A stretch of DNA of 64,000 bases, taken from assembly GCF_015751965.1 (NCBI RefSeq), contig NZ_JADOVH010000005.1, forward strand, positions 1-64,000, in the 5' to 3' direction. Below are positions 1 to 8,224 of this stretch, piece after piece. The stretch comes from Frigoribacterium sp. CG_9.8 (GTDB lineage Bacteria; Actinomycetota; Actinomycetes; Actinomycetales; Microbacteriaceae). Position 1 is the first letter of the stretch; each line of letters begins with the position of its first letter. The notes under the pieces are model-generated. The model ran no database searches and was not told the origin of the DNA. It was given only the letters and a program-made list of their open reading frames with translations. Both the position numbers and the translations under genes were made by a program.

Positions 1-104
1 TGATCGAATGAGTGTCGTAACCCATATCGATACCGGAGGTCCTCACCTTTTCAACTCACGCCACGCACACAACCTCCGTGGGAAGAACACCTAAGGAGCG
101 CCTC

Positions 105-290
105 ATGTCTGATGAAGCTAGCACCCAACGTTGGCGTGATCAGTCTTTTTTTCCCCCACTCGTTCGTAGTGGGTTTCACCGAGAAAGCAGTCCGTACCCC
201 CCATTTCGAGCGAGCGGCCATTCAGAAAATGCAGATTGGAGCGGTCTTCCCATCGTAAAATTAGGCCAGAACAGGCCGAATCCAGGATGA
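105..290 (+). CDS. Doubtful small ORF with a strong ribosome-binding site
   Basis: A 61-residue reading frame starts MSDEASTQRW after AAGGAG with 6 bases spacing, which is the ideal layout. After about 13 codons the sequence runs through a T7/C5 tract and becomes low-quality protein (rich in Pro, Ser, Arg, Gly), with no motif I recognise. It may be the intact start of a gene whose body has been lost by deletion or insertion, or a non-functional ORF. I do not assign a function. Confidence 0.2.
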   Translation: MSDEASTQRWRDQSFFPPLVRSGFHRESSPYPPFRASGHSENADWSGLPIVKLGQNRPNPG

Positions 291-301
291 GGACCGCCCG
301 G

Positions 302-333
302 TCAACTGACCCCCATTTTTTTTACTGACACCC
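302..333. mobile_element. Possible relic of an IS3-type terminal repeat
   Basis: The stretch has the order CTGACCCCC, T8, then CTGACACC. This resembles the layout of many IS3-family ends (C-run, T-run, GACA). No transposase gene or partner end was found nearby, so this is only a resemblance. Confidence 0.15.
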
Positions 334-444
334 TCAGGACTAGAAGAGGTACCCCCTCTCACTAGGGGTGCTCCAGGTCCATCGTGTTTCGCGACACACC
401 GGGGCGAAGACGCGGCCTGGCGCGCAGGAGAGTCGCGAAATTAC

Positions 445-1314
445 TCAGCTTGTGGTGGGCGAGCCGAACCACTCGGTGAAGAAGACCCAGAAGTTGCGGT
501 TGCCATATGACGAGCACGCGTCGCCCTGCCCGCGCGGATTCGCGAGAGCAGCAGCATTTGGCTGGTACGGCGTGTAGTTGTAGAGGGCTGCCGTCGCAGG
601 GTTGCGGATATTCACTACTGCCGCCCCACACGTGGAGCGCGGGCTGAACTGAACCGCGACCGGTCCAACCCGGTAGCGCCAGTATCCGGGATCCAGCAGA
701 TAGTTACGCAGCTGTTGTGCCGCTCGATAGACCTGGGAGGCGAAGCCGTAGAACTCCGTGTCGCACGCCGCAGAATCGGGGCATCCGTATCCCATTGCGA
801 CCCGGTAGGCACGGTCAGTCGGTGACACCGTGGTGATGAGCCCCTGCTCCTTCTGAAGCATCACCAACAGCACCTGCGGGTTAATCTGGCACGCCCGGGC
901 CACCCGAAACACGATCCGACTGGCGAGCACGCGGGATTCACCCTCGATAGCCGCACACTGGCCGCCATCTGAGGCTGGTCGGGCGGGCAATTCGGAGCTA
1001 TACGCACGAAGGCAGATGGTGGCGCTGGTGAATGCGCAGCCAGGTGCCCGTTCGGCGATGAAGGCCTGCACTTGCAGTTCGGTCATCGATCGCGAATCGG
1101 AGAGAACCTCGTCGGAAAGGATGTAGCCGGGATCGAAAACCGCGCCCGTCGCGACAGGCAAATCAAGCACCGGCACCGGCACCGCTGCAGCAGGTGGCTG
1201 ATCGGGCGGGAGCCAGGTAAAAACCACGATAAGGACTGTTGCGAGCGCCGTTGCAGCCGTCACCGCACGCAGTGAGGCGGCAGATCGAGATGCAAAGAAA
1301 TGGAAGAACGGCAT
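445..1314 (-). CDS. Secreted or membrane-anchored actinobacterial protein, lysozyme-like fold possible
   Basis: 289 residues. The N-terminus is a signal peptide or single membrane anchor (hydrophobic run at about residues 14-35), so the rest is expected outside the membrane. The exported part is rich in cysteines (about eight, probably disulphides). It contains a helix-rich stretch with QKEQGLI and later aromatic positions (DPGYWRY, FWVFFTEWFG) that recall soluble lytic transglycosylase/lysozyme-like proteins, where a Glu in a KE(Q/S)G context is catalytic. Related actinobacterial proteins are often labelled hemagglutinin, which I would not trust as a function. It lies 97 bases downstream of the helicase gene on the same strand. 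The role in cell-wall turnover is an inference. Confidence 0.55.
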   Translation of the reverse strand: MPFFHFFASRSAASLRAVTAATALATVLIVVFTWLPPDQPPAAAVPVPVLDLPVATGAVFDPGYILSDEVLSDSRSMTELQVQAFIAERAPGCAFTSATICLRAYSSELPARPASDGGQCAAIEGESRVLASRIVFRVARACQINPQVLLVMLQKEQGLITTVSPTDRAYRVAMGYGCPDSAACDTEFYGFASQVYRAAQQLRNYLLDPGYWRYRVGPVAVQFSPRSTCGAAVVNIRNPATAALYNYTPYQPNAAALANPRGQGDACSSYGNRNFWVFFTEWFGSPTTS

Positions 1315-1411
1315 GCGGCAATCTTCGCCGACGTGCTCACCGCCGTGTGCGATATTTACGACGTAGGGCGCCCAGCCGATCCGGATGGACGCCCTCCGTC
1401 AGAGCGGATTG

Positions 1412-3442
1412 CTACAGCGCGGCAAGCTCCTCGATCACGCGATCACCGGGAGCGGCGTTCACCATCGATGCCGTGATCTCGGCGCGGCCGAGCAACTCGT
1501 CCATTCGACGGCGACGCGCCTTCGAGATCAGTGTCACGACGGTTCCGGCCTTGCCCGCACGGCCAGTTCGGCCGGAGCGGTGCAGGTAGGTCTTGTATTC
1601 GTCGGGCGCGTCGGCCTGGATCACGAGGGAGATGTCATCGACGTGGATGCCGCGGGCCGCGACATCCGTCGCCACAAGCACATTGACCCGACCGCTGGTC
1701 AACAGTTGGAGGTTGCGCGTGCGACGGGACTGGTTCAGGTCACCATGTAGCGAGGTGGCCGGGATGCCGGCATCCTCGAGCTGGTCGGCCAACTGCTCGG
1801 CGAACGCGCGGGTGCGGGCAAAAATCAGTGTCTTGCCCTCACCAGCAGAGAGCTCCTCGATGATGCGGGTCTTGTCGCGCTGCTCAATGAGCAGAACGCG
1901 GTGGTCAATCGTGGAGGAGGCCTGGTCTTCACCTGCGACCTCGTGCACGGCCGGTTCCTTGAGGAACTGCTTGACGAGGGTAGCGACACCCTTGTCGAGC
2001 GTTGCGGAGAACAGCAGCTTTTGGCCGCCCTTCTTCGTGGATTCCAGGATGCGCTGAACCGGCTCGAGGAAGCCGAGGTCGCACATGTGATCGGCCTCGT
2101 CGAGCACCGTGACGAAGACCTCGCTCAGGTCGAGACGACCCTGTTCGATCAAGTCCTCGACGCGACCGGGGGTGGCGATGACGATGTCAACTCCGCGCTG
2201 GAGGGTGGAGACCTGCTTGTACTGCGGAACGCCACCGACAATTGTCGTGGTGAACAGTCCGACGCTGCGGGCGATCGGCTGCACCGTGCGGTCGATCTGC
2301 ATGGCGAGCTCACGAGTCGGGGCCAGGATTAGCGCGCGGGGCTTGCGGCCCGGCTTACGTCCGGCGCCACCCATGTTCTCCATGAGGCGCTCGACGAGAG
2401 GAGCGCCGAAAGCGATCGTCTTGCCGGATCCGGTCTTACCGCGGCCGAGAACATCCTTGCCAGCGAGGACATCGGGGATGGTGGCGGCTTGGATCGGGAA
2501 CGGTGTCTCTGCACCCATCAGCACGAGCTGGCGCGACATGTTGTCGCCGATGCCGAGGTCTTTCCAGGTGACACCGGCCGCGTCGCCCGCGGTAATGACT
2601 TGGGCCTCGAGACGCTCGAGCACGACATCTTCGTGAGCAGCAAAAGCCATCGACTTCGCGTCGTTCTTGGCCGGGTAATAGTCGCTGTCTCGGCGGGGTG
2701 CGCGGTCGTCATAGGAGCGAGCCGGACGGTCGTTGTAGGCCGGACGCTCCGTGCGAGCCGGACGGTCACCATACGAGCGATCAGACTGTGCCGGACGATC
2801 GGTGCGAGCCGGACGGTCGTTATAGACCGGGCGGTCGGTGCGAGCCGGACGGTCGTTATACGAGCGATCAGACTGCGCCGGACGATCCGTGCGGGCCGGT
2901 CGGTCGTTATAGGCCGGACGCTCCGTGCGAGCCGGCCGATCGTTATAGACCGGACGCTCGGTGCGAGCCGGTCGGTCGTTATACGAGCGATCAGATTGTG
3001 CCGGGCGGTCGGTGCGAGCCGGTCGGTCGTTATAGGCCGGACGCTCCGTGCGAGCCGGACGGTCGTTATAGGCCGGACGGGCCGGGCGGTCGGTGGTGTT
3101 GTACGACGGGCGAGCCGGACGATCGTTATAGGAGGGACGCTCAGTGCGCTCGCCGTAGGACGGGCGCTCGGTACGCTGCGGGCGGTCGCCGTAAGAGGGC
3201 CGAGCCGGACGCTCGGTGGTCGGGGTCCAGTTCGGACGGCGATCTGTGGATGCCGGACGCTCAGCGCCGGCCGGGCGGTCACCGGTGCGCGAGGCGCGCT
3301 CATCAGCATTCCAGCGCTTCTTCACCGGGGCGTCGTTATGAAACCCGCGGTGGCCCTCGCTTCGGCTCCCGTTTTTGGCGGGCCCGGCGGAGTTGTACTT
3401 CTTGACAGGTCGGCCTGAGGCCGCTTTTTTATCGAAAGGCAT
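1412..3442 (-). CDS. DEAD-box RNA helicase with repetitive N-terminal domain
   Basis: 676 residues. The C-terminal 390 residues are a full DEAD-box helicase core: Q-motif (FPIQ), Walker A GKTGSGKT near residue 337, PTRELA, TPGR, VLDEADHMCDLGF near 448, SATL, and HRSGRTGRAG near 624. These bind ATP and RNA and remodel RNA duplexes, in ribosome assembly or cold adaptation in related proteins. The first 265 residues are a low-complexity, Arg/Asp/Pro/Tyr-rich tract made of repeated units such as YNDRPARTERP, probably disordered and RNA-binding. Typical DEAD-box proteins of this kind have shorter extensions and usually carry the basic tail at the C-terminus. I see no strong Shine-Dalgarno before the ATG. 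The first ATG gives MPFDKK; a later start cannot be excluded. Confidence 0.93.
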   Translation of the reverse strand: MPFDKKAASGRPVKKYNSAGPAKNGSRSEGHRGFHNDAPVKKRWNADERASRTGDRPAGAERPASTDRRPNWTPTTERPARPSYGDRPQRTERPSYGERTERPSYNDRPARPSYNTTDRPARPAYNDRPARTERPAYNDRPARTDRPAQSDRSYNDRPARTERPVYNDRPARTERPAYNDRPARTDRPAQSDRSYNDRPARTDRPVYNDRPARTDRPAQSDRSYGDRPARTERPAYNDRPARSYDDRAPRRDSDYYPAKNDAKSMAFAAHEDVVLERLEAQVITAGDAAGVTWKDLGIGDNMSRQLVLMGAETPFPIQAATIPDVLAGKDVLGRGKTGSGKTIAFGAPLVERLMENMGGAGRKPGRKPRALILAPTRELAMQIDRTVQPIARSVGLFTTTIVGGVPQYKQVSTLQRGVDIVIATPGRVEDLIEQGRLDLSEVFVTVLDEADHMCDLGFLEPVQRILESTKKGGQKLLFSATLDKGVATLVKQFLKEPAVHEVAGEDQASSTIDHRVLLIEQRDKTRIIEELSAGEGKTLIFARTRAFAEQLADQLEDAGIPATSLHGDLNQSRRTRNLQLLTSGRVNVLVATDVAARGIHVDDISLVIQADAPDEYKTYLHRSGRTGRAGKAGTVVTLISKARRRRMDELLGRAEITASMVNAAPGDRVIEELAAL
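2697..3222 (-). repeat. Coding minisatellite in the helicase N-terminus
   Basis: Imperfect tandem copies of a roughly 33-bp unit (protein YNDRPARTERP) alternate with copies of a variant that adds AQSDRS. The unit length is a multiple of three, so copy-number changes keep frame. Because the repeats lack stops in other frames, they create long antisense shadow ORFs, which are not genes. Confidence 0.9.
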
Positions 3443-3472
3443 GGTGGTATTTCCGGGTTGTGTTTAATTGCA

Positions 3473-3488
3473 TGGCAGTGCACTGCCA
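3473..3488. promoter_or_regulatory. 16-bp perfect palindrome in the helicase leader
   Basis: TGGCAGTGCACTGCCA is its own reverse complement and lies 31 bases upstream of the helicase ATG. A further CAGTGC half-copy follows at about 3493. It could be a protein operator or a hairpin in the 5' leader. The remainder of the 292-base gap (3443-3734) shows no gene. Confidence 0.45.
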
Positions 3489-3734
3489 ACAAGCAGTGCT
3501 TCTGCTGGAACCCGGGCAGTCTTTGGCCAGGACCGTTTCACATACGTGATTGTTCCCACGTATTCCAGGGAGTAGCTGGAGGCATTCTCTTATGGCGAGA
3601 ACTGAGGGAAACCGGCCCAAAAGACTTACAAACCCATTCGCGTTTATCTCGCGATGTCAAGAGCCGACCCGGCCATGTTACAGGATGCCCGCCGAAAGCG
3701 CATCAATTTGGTACCAATGTGTGCACGAGGAGCG

Positions 3735-4229
3735 TCAACGCTCGAAACGAGCAGCCTCGGCACCATCAACTGCACTCCGGATGCGTGCGCCCATGTCATC
3801 GGACAGCTCCGGCAGGGCGTCCAGCGAAAACCACGCGGCCTCGGTGTTCTCGCCATCGGCCGGAAACGGCTCCCCCGATACCCAACTGCAGCGGAAGACC
3901 AAGTCGAGATATCGCGACCGGTCACCATTGGGATAGGTCACGGGATCGATCACCTTGACCCAAGACAGCGACTCAGCGTGCGCGACAACATCCGCCTCCT
4001 CAAGCACCTCGCGCTCAGCAGCGACGGCGGGTTCCTCACCGGGGTCCACGATGCCGGTTACTGGCGTCCAGGCGCCGCTGTCAGCGCGCCGCACCAACAG
4101 CACCTCAGGACCCTCAGCACCTCCCGAACCCCCGACACCACGCAACACGACGGCAGTCACACCCGGCAGCCAGAGCTCATCGTGCCCGATCTTCTCGCGC
4201 AGAGCGAGCACGAAATCGGGGGTGGCCAT
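3735..4229 (-). CDS. Nudix hydrolase
   Basis: 164 residues, the usual size for the family. It carries a Nudix box, GIVDPGEEP then REVLEEADV, matching G-x5-E-x7-REU-x-EE-x-G-U except that the last Gly is Asp. The REVLEE glutamates bind the metal that cleaves nucleoside-diphosphate-linked substrates. The actual substrate (oxidised nucleotide, ADP-ribose, CoA and so on) cannot be read from the sequence. The start lies only 9 bases after the stop of the RND exporter on the same strand, so the two are probably co-transcribed. Confidence 0.85.
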   Translation of the reverse strand: MATPDFVLALREKIGHDELWLPGVTAVVLRGVGGSGGAEGPEVLLVRRADSGAWTPVTGIVDPGEEPAVAAEREVLEEADVVAHAESLSWVKVIDPVTYPNGDRSRYLDLVFRCSWVSGEPFPADGENTEAAWFSLDALPELSDDMGARIRSAVDGAEAARFER

Positions 4230-4238
4230 CCGACGAGC

Positions 4239-7200
4239 CTAGCTTTGCGTGCCAGCCACCGCCGGCAGTGCCGCCTTCGCCGCGCGACGATCCGTGCGGC
4301 GTTCCTTCGCACCCTCGACCAGGTAATAGAGCACCGGCAGCACGATCAGCGTGAGGAGAGTGGATGACACGAGCCCACCGATCACGACGATCGCGAGCGG
4401 CTGCGAGATGAACCCACCCTTGCCGGTGAGCCCGATACCGAGGGGCAACAGAGCGAAGATCGTCGCGAGGGCGGTCATGAGGATCGGCCGGAGACGGCGG
4501 GAGGCACCGTTGATGATCGCCTCGGTCACCCTCATTCCGCGTGTGCGGTACTGGTTGATCAGATCCACGAGCACGATGGCGTTCGTCACGACGATTCCGA
4601 TCAGCATGAGCACCCCGATCAGCGATGCGACACCGAGCGGCACCCCGGAGACCACCTGGAGCACGATTGCGCCGGTCGCTGCGAACGGAATGGATGCGAG
4701 CAGCAGCAGTGGCTGCCTGAGGCTCTTGAACGTGGCCACCATTACGACATAGACGACCAGGATTGCGGCGAGCAGTGCGAGTCCGAGCTGTCTGAACGAG
4801 TCGCTTTGCTGGGTGGTCACTCCGCCGAGCGTCGCGGTGGCACTCGCCGGCATGCTCGCCTTGGCCACAGCGGCCGTCACGATTGCTGAGGCACTCCCCG
4901 TGTTATCCGTCGCTGGCGTGACGGTGATGGTAGCGCTGCGCAGCCCCTTGATAGTGGTGATGCTCGAGGGTCCGTTCACCGTGGAGACTGTGGCGAGATC
5001 ACTGAGCGGCACGATGCCGGCCACCGTGGGAATCGAGAATGCTTTCAACTCGTCCGTGGTTGTCGGAGCGTTCGTGTTGTTCACGTAGATAGACAGGGTC
5101 TTGCCGTCGATGACCACGTTTCCGGTGGCGCTCGGGTTCATCGCCTGGGTGACGATGCCACCGACCTGCACCTCGCTCAGCCCGGCCGCTGCCGCCTTCG
5201 CCCGGTCGATCTGCACCGCGATGTATGGCAGTGAGGCCGACAGGTTGCTCGATGCGCGCGAAACGACGGCGAGGTCTTTCACCGTGGCGAGAATGGCGTC
5301 GGATGCCGCGCGCAGATCCGCATCGCTGCCAGCAGTGATGTTGACCTGGATGTCAGACGAGGTGAAACCGCCCTGGGCGGAAGCGACCGCGAGCTCACCC
5401 TTGCCGGTGATCGTCTTCAGCTCGGATGCGACGGTCGCCTGCAGCTTTGCCTGGTCGGCGGCCGGGTCGGTGGTGACGGAAAAGATGCTCGATCCCGAAC
5501 CGGAGAATGCCGCTCGAAGCGCGCTACCGCCGGATCCGATGGTGAGCAGTACGGTGTCGACACCCGTGATCTTGCTCAGGGTGGCCTCGACCTCCTTCGA
5601 CGCGGCATCCTGGGTCTCCAGGCTGGTACCCAGGGGAAGTGTCTGGGTCACCGTGAGCGTGTTCTGCCCGGTATTGCCGATGAAATTGGTCTTGAGGCTT
5701 GTCGCAAGCAGCCCGCTACCCGCCAGGAGCACGAGCGCGGCGACGAGCACGATCGCAGGGGATTTGAGGGTCCAGCGGATGACCGGAAGGTAGACCTTCT
5801 GCAGACGCGTGACCTGCTCGACCTGCTCGACCCGCGTGACCTGCGTGACCTGCTCGACAGCGACATCCCCGGAATGTTTGTGCGCGACCTTCTTGCTCCC
5901 AAGGAACCAGTAGGCGAGCACCGGCACGATCGTGAGGGACACGAACAGCGACGCGAGCAGCGCCATCGTCACCGTGAGGGCGAAGGGGCGGAACAGCTCT
6001 CCGGTGAGCCCACCGACGAGCGCGATCGGCAGAAACACTGCGACCGTGGTGATCGTGGAGGCGGTCACGGCTGTGGAGACCTCGCGCACGGCGGTCAGGA
6101 TGGCTGGCAGCTTCTCCTCGCCGAGACCGATGTGCCGTTTGATGTTCTCGATCACGACGATGGAGTCGTCCACGACTCGACCAATCGCGATCGTCAGCGC
6201 CGCGAGGGTGATGACGTTGAGGGTGTAGCCCGCGGCCTGCATTCCGATGAAGGTGATCAGCACCGAGACCGGGATCGAGATCGCCGTCACGAGGGTCGAG
6301 CGCACGGAAAACAGGAAGACCAGAATGATGATCACGGCGAAGATGAGGCCGAGCAGTCCCTCTTGCGCAAGGCTGTCGATCGACTGGGTGATCGAGGGCG
6401 CCTGATCGGCGACGACGGTGAACTTCGTGTTAGACCCGAGCTGCCTCTCGAGATTCGGGATATCGTCGCGCACAATCTGAGACACCGTCACCGTGTTGCC
6501 GATGGCGGACTTCGTGATGTTGAGGGTGACGGCAGGTTTGCTATTGACGCTCGAGTAGCCGCTGGTCGGATCGTTGACGACGGCAACGGTGGCGACATCC
6601 GCAATCGTCGGGGCGGTGAGCGCCCGGGAACCGAGCAGTGGGAGGGCCGCGATCTCATCGGTGGTGGCGATGCGGGAACCGGACTGAACCGTGAGTGTCT
6701 TGCTGTCTTCGGTGATCGATCCGCTCGCCAGCAGCGTGCCATTGGCCGTGAGCGCAGTCTTGATCGACTGGATGCTGAGGCCACCGGCCGTCAGTTTGGC
6801 AGCATCCGGAGTGATCGTCACCCGCTGGGATGCCGCCCCGAGCAGGCTCACGTCGCTGACCCCCTTCAGCTGCTTCAGGTTCGTCACGGTGAGGGTGGAG
6901 AGTTTGGAGGCGAGGGTGTTGGCGTCCATGTCGCTGGTTACCGCGAGTTGGATGACCGGTAAATCGCTCAGGCTGAAGGTGATGACCTGCGGCGTGACGC
7001 TCGAGGGCAATCGCGTCTTAATTCGGTCGAGGGCGAGCTGCACCTTCTGCTCCGAGGTGGCTATGTCGGTGCCGTATGCGAATGACGCGGTGACGGTCGA
7101 TGCCGAGGTATTGGATGTTGCCGTGGTCGAATCGAGATTTTCGATGCCCTGAAGCGCGCTCTCGATCGGAGTGCTGATGTCGGTGTTCACCACGTCGGGG

Positions 7201-7412
7201 GATGCGCCGGGGTAGGAGGTGACGATGAACACCGAGGGCAGCGAGAGGGAGGGGATCAGCTCCTGCTTGAACGAGGTGAGGGCCAGACCACCGAAGATTC
7301 CGATCACGATGGTGACCAGCGCGATGAGGGCGCGGTTGCGCAGGCTGAAAACTGAAAACAGATGCACGGGGAAGTCTCTCAGGAGCGGTGGCAGGAAAAA
7401 GCGCACGACCAT
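4239..7412 (-). CDS. RND-family efflux transporter (HAE1/SwrC-like)
   Basis: 1057 residues, the normal size for AcrB/SwrC-type pumps. Layout: first transmembrane helix near residues 25-47, a large extracellular porter domain, helices 2-6 at about 350-510, helix 7 near 560, a second porter domain, and helices 8-12 at about 880-1030. The intracellular linker contains an unusual Val-Glu-Gln-Thr repeat (VEQVTQVTRVEQVEQV, near residue 520; DNA about 5810-5860). In Gram-positives such pumps export lipopeptides or drugs by proton antiport without an outer-membrane channel. The ATG used has GAGGGAG almost touching it; the GTG two codons later has better spacing and may be the true start. Confidence 0.9.
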   Translation of the reverse strand: MVVRFFLPPLLRDFPVHLFSVFSLRNRALIALVTIVIGIFGGLALTSFKQELIPSLSLPSVFIVTSYPGASPDVVNTDISTPIESALQGIENLDSTTATSNTSASTVTASFAYGTDIATSEQKVQLALDRIKTRLPSSVTPQVITFSLSDLPVIQLAVTSDMDANTLASKLSTLTVTNLKQLKGVSDVSLLGAASQRVTITPDAAKLTAGGLSIQSIKTALTANGTLLASGSITEDSKTLTVQSGSRIATTDEIAALPLLGSRALTAPTIADVATVAVVNDPTSGYSSVNSKPAVTLNITKSAIGNTVTVSQIVRDDIPNLERQLGSNTKFTVVADQAPSITQSIDSLAQEGLLGLIFAVIIILVFLFSVRSTLVTAISIPVSVLITFIGMQAAGYTLNVITLAALTIAIGRVVDDSIVVIENIKRHIGLGEEKLPAILTAVREVSTAVTASTITTVAVFLPIALVGGLTGELFRPFALTVTMALLASLFVSLTIVPVLAYWFLGSKKVAHKHSGDVAVEQVTQVTRVEQVEQVTRLQKVYLPVIRWTLKSPAIVLVAALVLLAGSGLLATSLKTNFIGNTGQNTLTVTQTLPLGTSLETQDAASKEVEATLSKITGVDTVLLTIGSGGSALRAAFSGSGSSIFSVTTDPAADQAKLQATVASELKTITGKGELAVASAQGGFTSSDIQVNITAGSDADLRAASDAILATVKDLAVVSRASSNLSASLPYIAVQIDRAKAAAAGLSEVQVGGIVTQAMNPSATGNVVIDGKTLSIYVNNTNAPTTTDELKAFSIPTVAGIVPLSDLATVSTVNGPSSITTIKGLRSATITVTPATDNTGSASAIVTAAVAKASMPASATATLGGVTTQQSDSFRQLGLALLAAILVVYVVMVATFKSLRQPLLLLASIPFAATGAIVLQVVSGVPLGVASLIGVLMLIGIVVTNAIVLVDLINQYRTRGMRVTEAIINGASRRLRPILMTALATIFALLPLGIGLTGKGGFISQPLAIVVIGGLVSSTLLTLIVLPVLYYLVEGAKERRTDRRAAKAALPAVAGTQS

Positions 7413-7512
7413 GTGCTCCCTCGAATTGTCTCAGGGCTCTCTGGGGGTCTGCATACTCTCGAGGGAGTAACGTCCATTCTTTCAGCCACACCACTTCAGC
7501 GAGGATTGACCC

Positions 7513-8148
7513 ATGATGATCCGCCGTGTGCCGCAGCTGCTCATAGGTTTATTCCTATACGGGGTCGCGATCGCGCTGATGGTGCAGGCCGGCATCGGTG
7601 TCTCGCCCTGGGATGTCCTCACGCAGGGCATCGCGCGGCAGACCGGGCTACCGTTCGGTCTCATCACGAATATCGTTGGACTTCTTGTGCTGCTGCTCTG
7701 GATCCCCATCCGCCAAAAACCCGGCCTCGGCACACTGCTCAACGTGCTGCTGATCGGGCCAAGTGCCCAGTTCGGCCTCTGGCTACTACCGGTGGCACAG
7801 CAGCTGTGGGAGCAGGTGGTGTTCTTCGCCGGCGGACTTGCACTGCTCGCCGTCGCGACAGGCCTCTATATTGGTGCGCGATTCGGACCCGGCCCTCGCG
7901 ATGGTCTTATGACGGGAATCCACCGCCGCTGGGGCTGGCGCCTGTGGATCGTGCGTACGTCGATCGAGCTGACGGTACTGGCCATTGGCTGGTTGCTCGG
8001 TGGAAACGTCGGTATCGGCACGCTGCTGTTCGCGCTGCTCATCGGTCCGATGGTGAACCTGACGATCCCGCTGCTGACCGTGCCGACGCGAACATCCACC
8101 TCCCGTTTTCACGACCACCCCCCTGTCAACACACGACGGCGGTCGTAA
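7513..8148 (+). CDS. YczE/YitT-like integral membrane protein
   Basis: 211 residues with about five to six hydrophobic helices and the signatures GVSPWDVLTQGI and FGPGPRDGLMTG, typical of the YczE (YyaS/YitT) membrane family. The function of this family is not established. The final 17 or so residues (TSTSRFHDHPPVNTRRRS) are unlike the rest and are encoded by a 68-bp palindromic repeat (8095-8162) that also supplies the stop codon. The original C-terminus was therefore probably replaced by the repeat. It is divergent from the RND pump gene. Confidence 0.8.
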   Translation: MMIRRVPQLLIGLFLYGVAIALMVQAGIGVSPWDVLTQGIARQTGLPFGLITNIVGLLVLLLWIPIRQKPGLGTLLNVLLIGPSAQFGLWLLPVAQQLWEQVVFFAGGLALLAVATGLYIGARFGPGPRDGLMTGIHRRWGWRLWIVRTSIELTVLAIGWLLGGNVGIGTLLFALLIGPMVNLTIPLLTVPTRTSTSRFHDHPPVNTRRRS

Positions 8149-8162
8149 AAACGCGAGATGGT
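8095..8162. repeat. Family-1 palindromic repeat, copy A (68 bp)
   Basis: An imperfect inverted repeat whose arms read roughly ACCACCTCCCGTTTTCACGA and, on the other side, GGCGGTCGTAAAAACG followed by CGAGATGGT. The same 68-bp unit recurs at 12765-12832 and 52579-52646. This copy overlaps the end of the YczE-like gene. Confidence 0.85.
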
Positions 8163-8186
8163 GCGGCGGATGTGACGGAAACAGTT

Positions 8187-8216
8187 TTCGACGGGCGCGC
8201 GGTTCCGGTGTAGTGT
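8187..8216 (+). promoter_or_regulatory. Promoter of the KimA-like gene, leaderless type
   Basis: TTCGAC (8187-8192) and TAGTGT (8211-8216) are separated by 18 bases. The GTG at 8225 lies 8 bases after the -10 box, where transcription itself should begin, so the mRNA would have no leader. This favours GTG 8225 over the upstream GTG at 8213. Confidence 0.55.
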
Positions 8217-8224
8217 CGCACATC

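Larger units (their letters stand above)
1..444. other. Intergenic stretch without a convincing gene
   Basis: No recognisable gene ends here. It holds a well-formed Shine-Dalgarno plus ATG (AAGGAG at 93-98, ATG at 105) that opens a short, unrecognised reading frame, a T7 then C5 run at 146-157, a small hairpin (CCCACT/AGTGGG arms around 156-174), a T8 run near 316-323, and small GC hairpins at about 347-370 close to the 3' end of the minus-strand gene ending at 445. The mix of a strong start signal and no sensible protein suggests gene debris. Confidence 0.5.

Noticed and set aside
2489-3418. Long plus-strand open frame over the helicase repeats
   Set aside because: It mirrors the helicase N-terminal repeats; the repeats simply lack stops in this frame, and no family signature is present.
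5874-6962. 362-residue plus-strand open frame in the RND gene
   Set aside because: Antisense shadow with Asp/Arg/Gly-rich composition typical of high-GC complement frames.
8149-8224. c-di-AMP (ydaO) riboswitch before the KimA-like gene
   Set aside because: The gap is 76 bases, far too short, and the promoter predicts a leaderless transcript.
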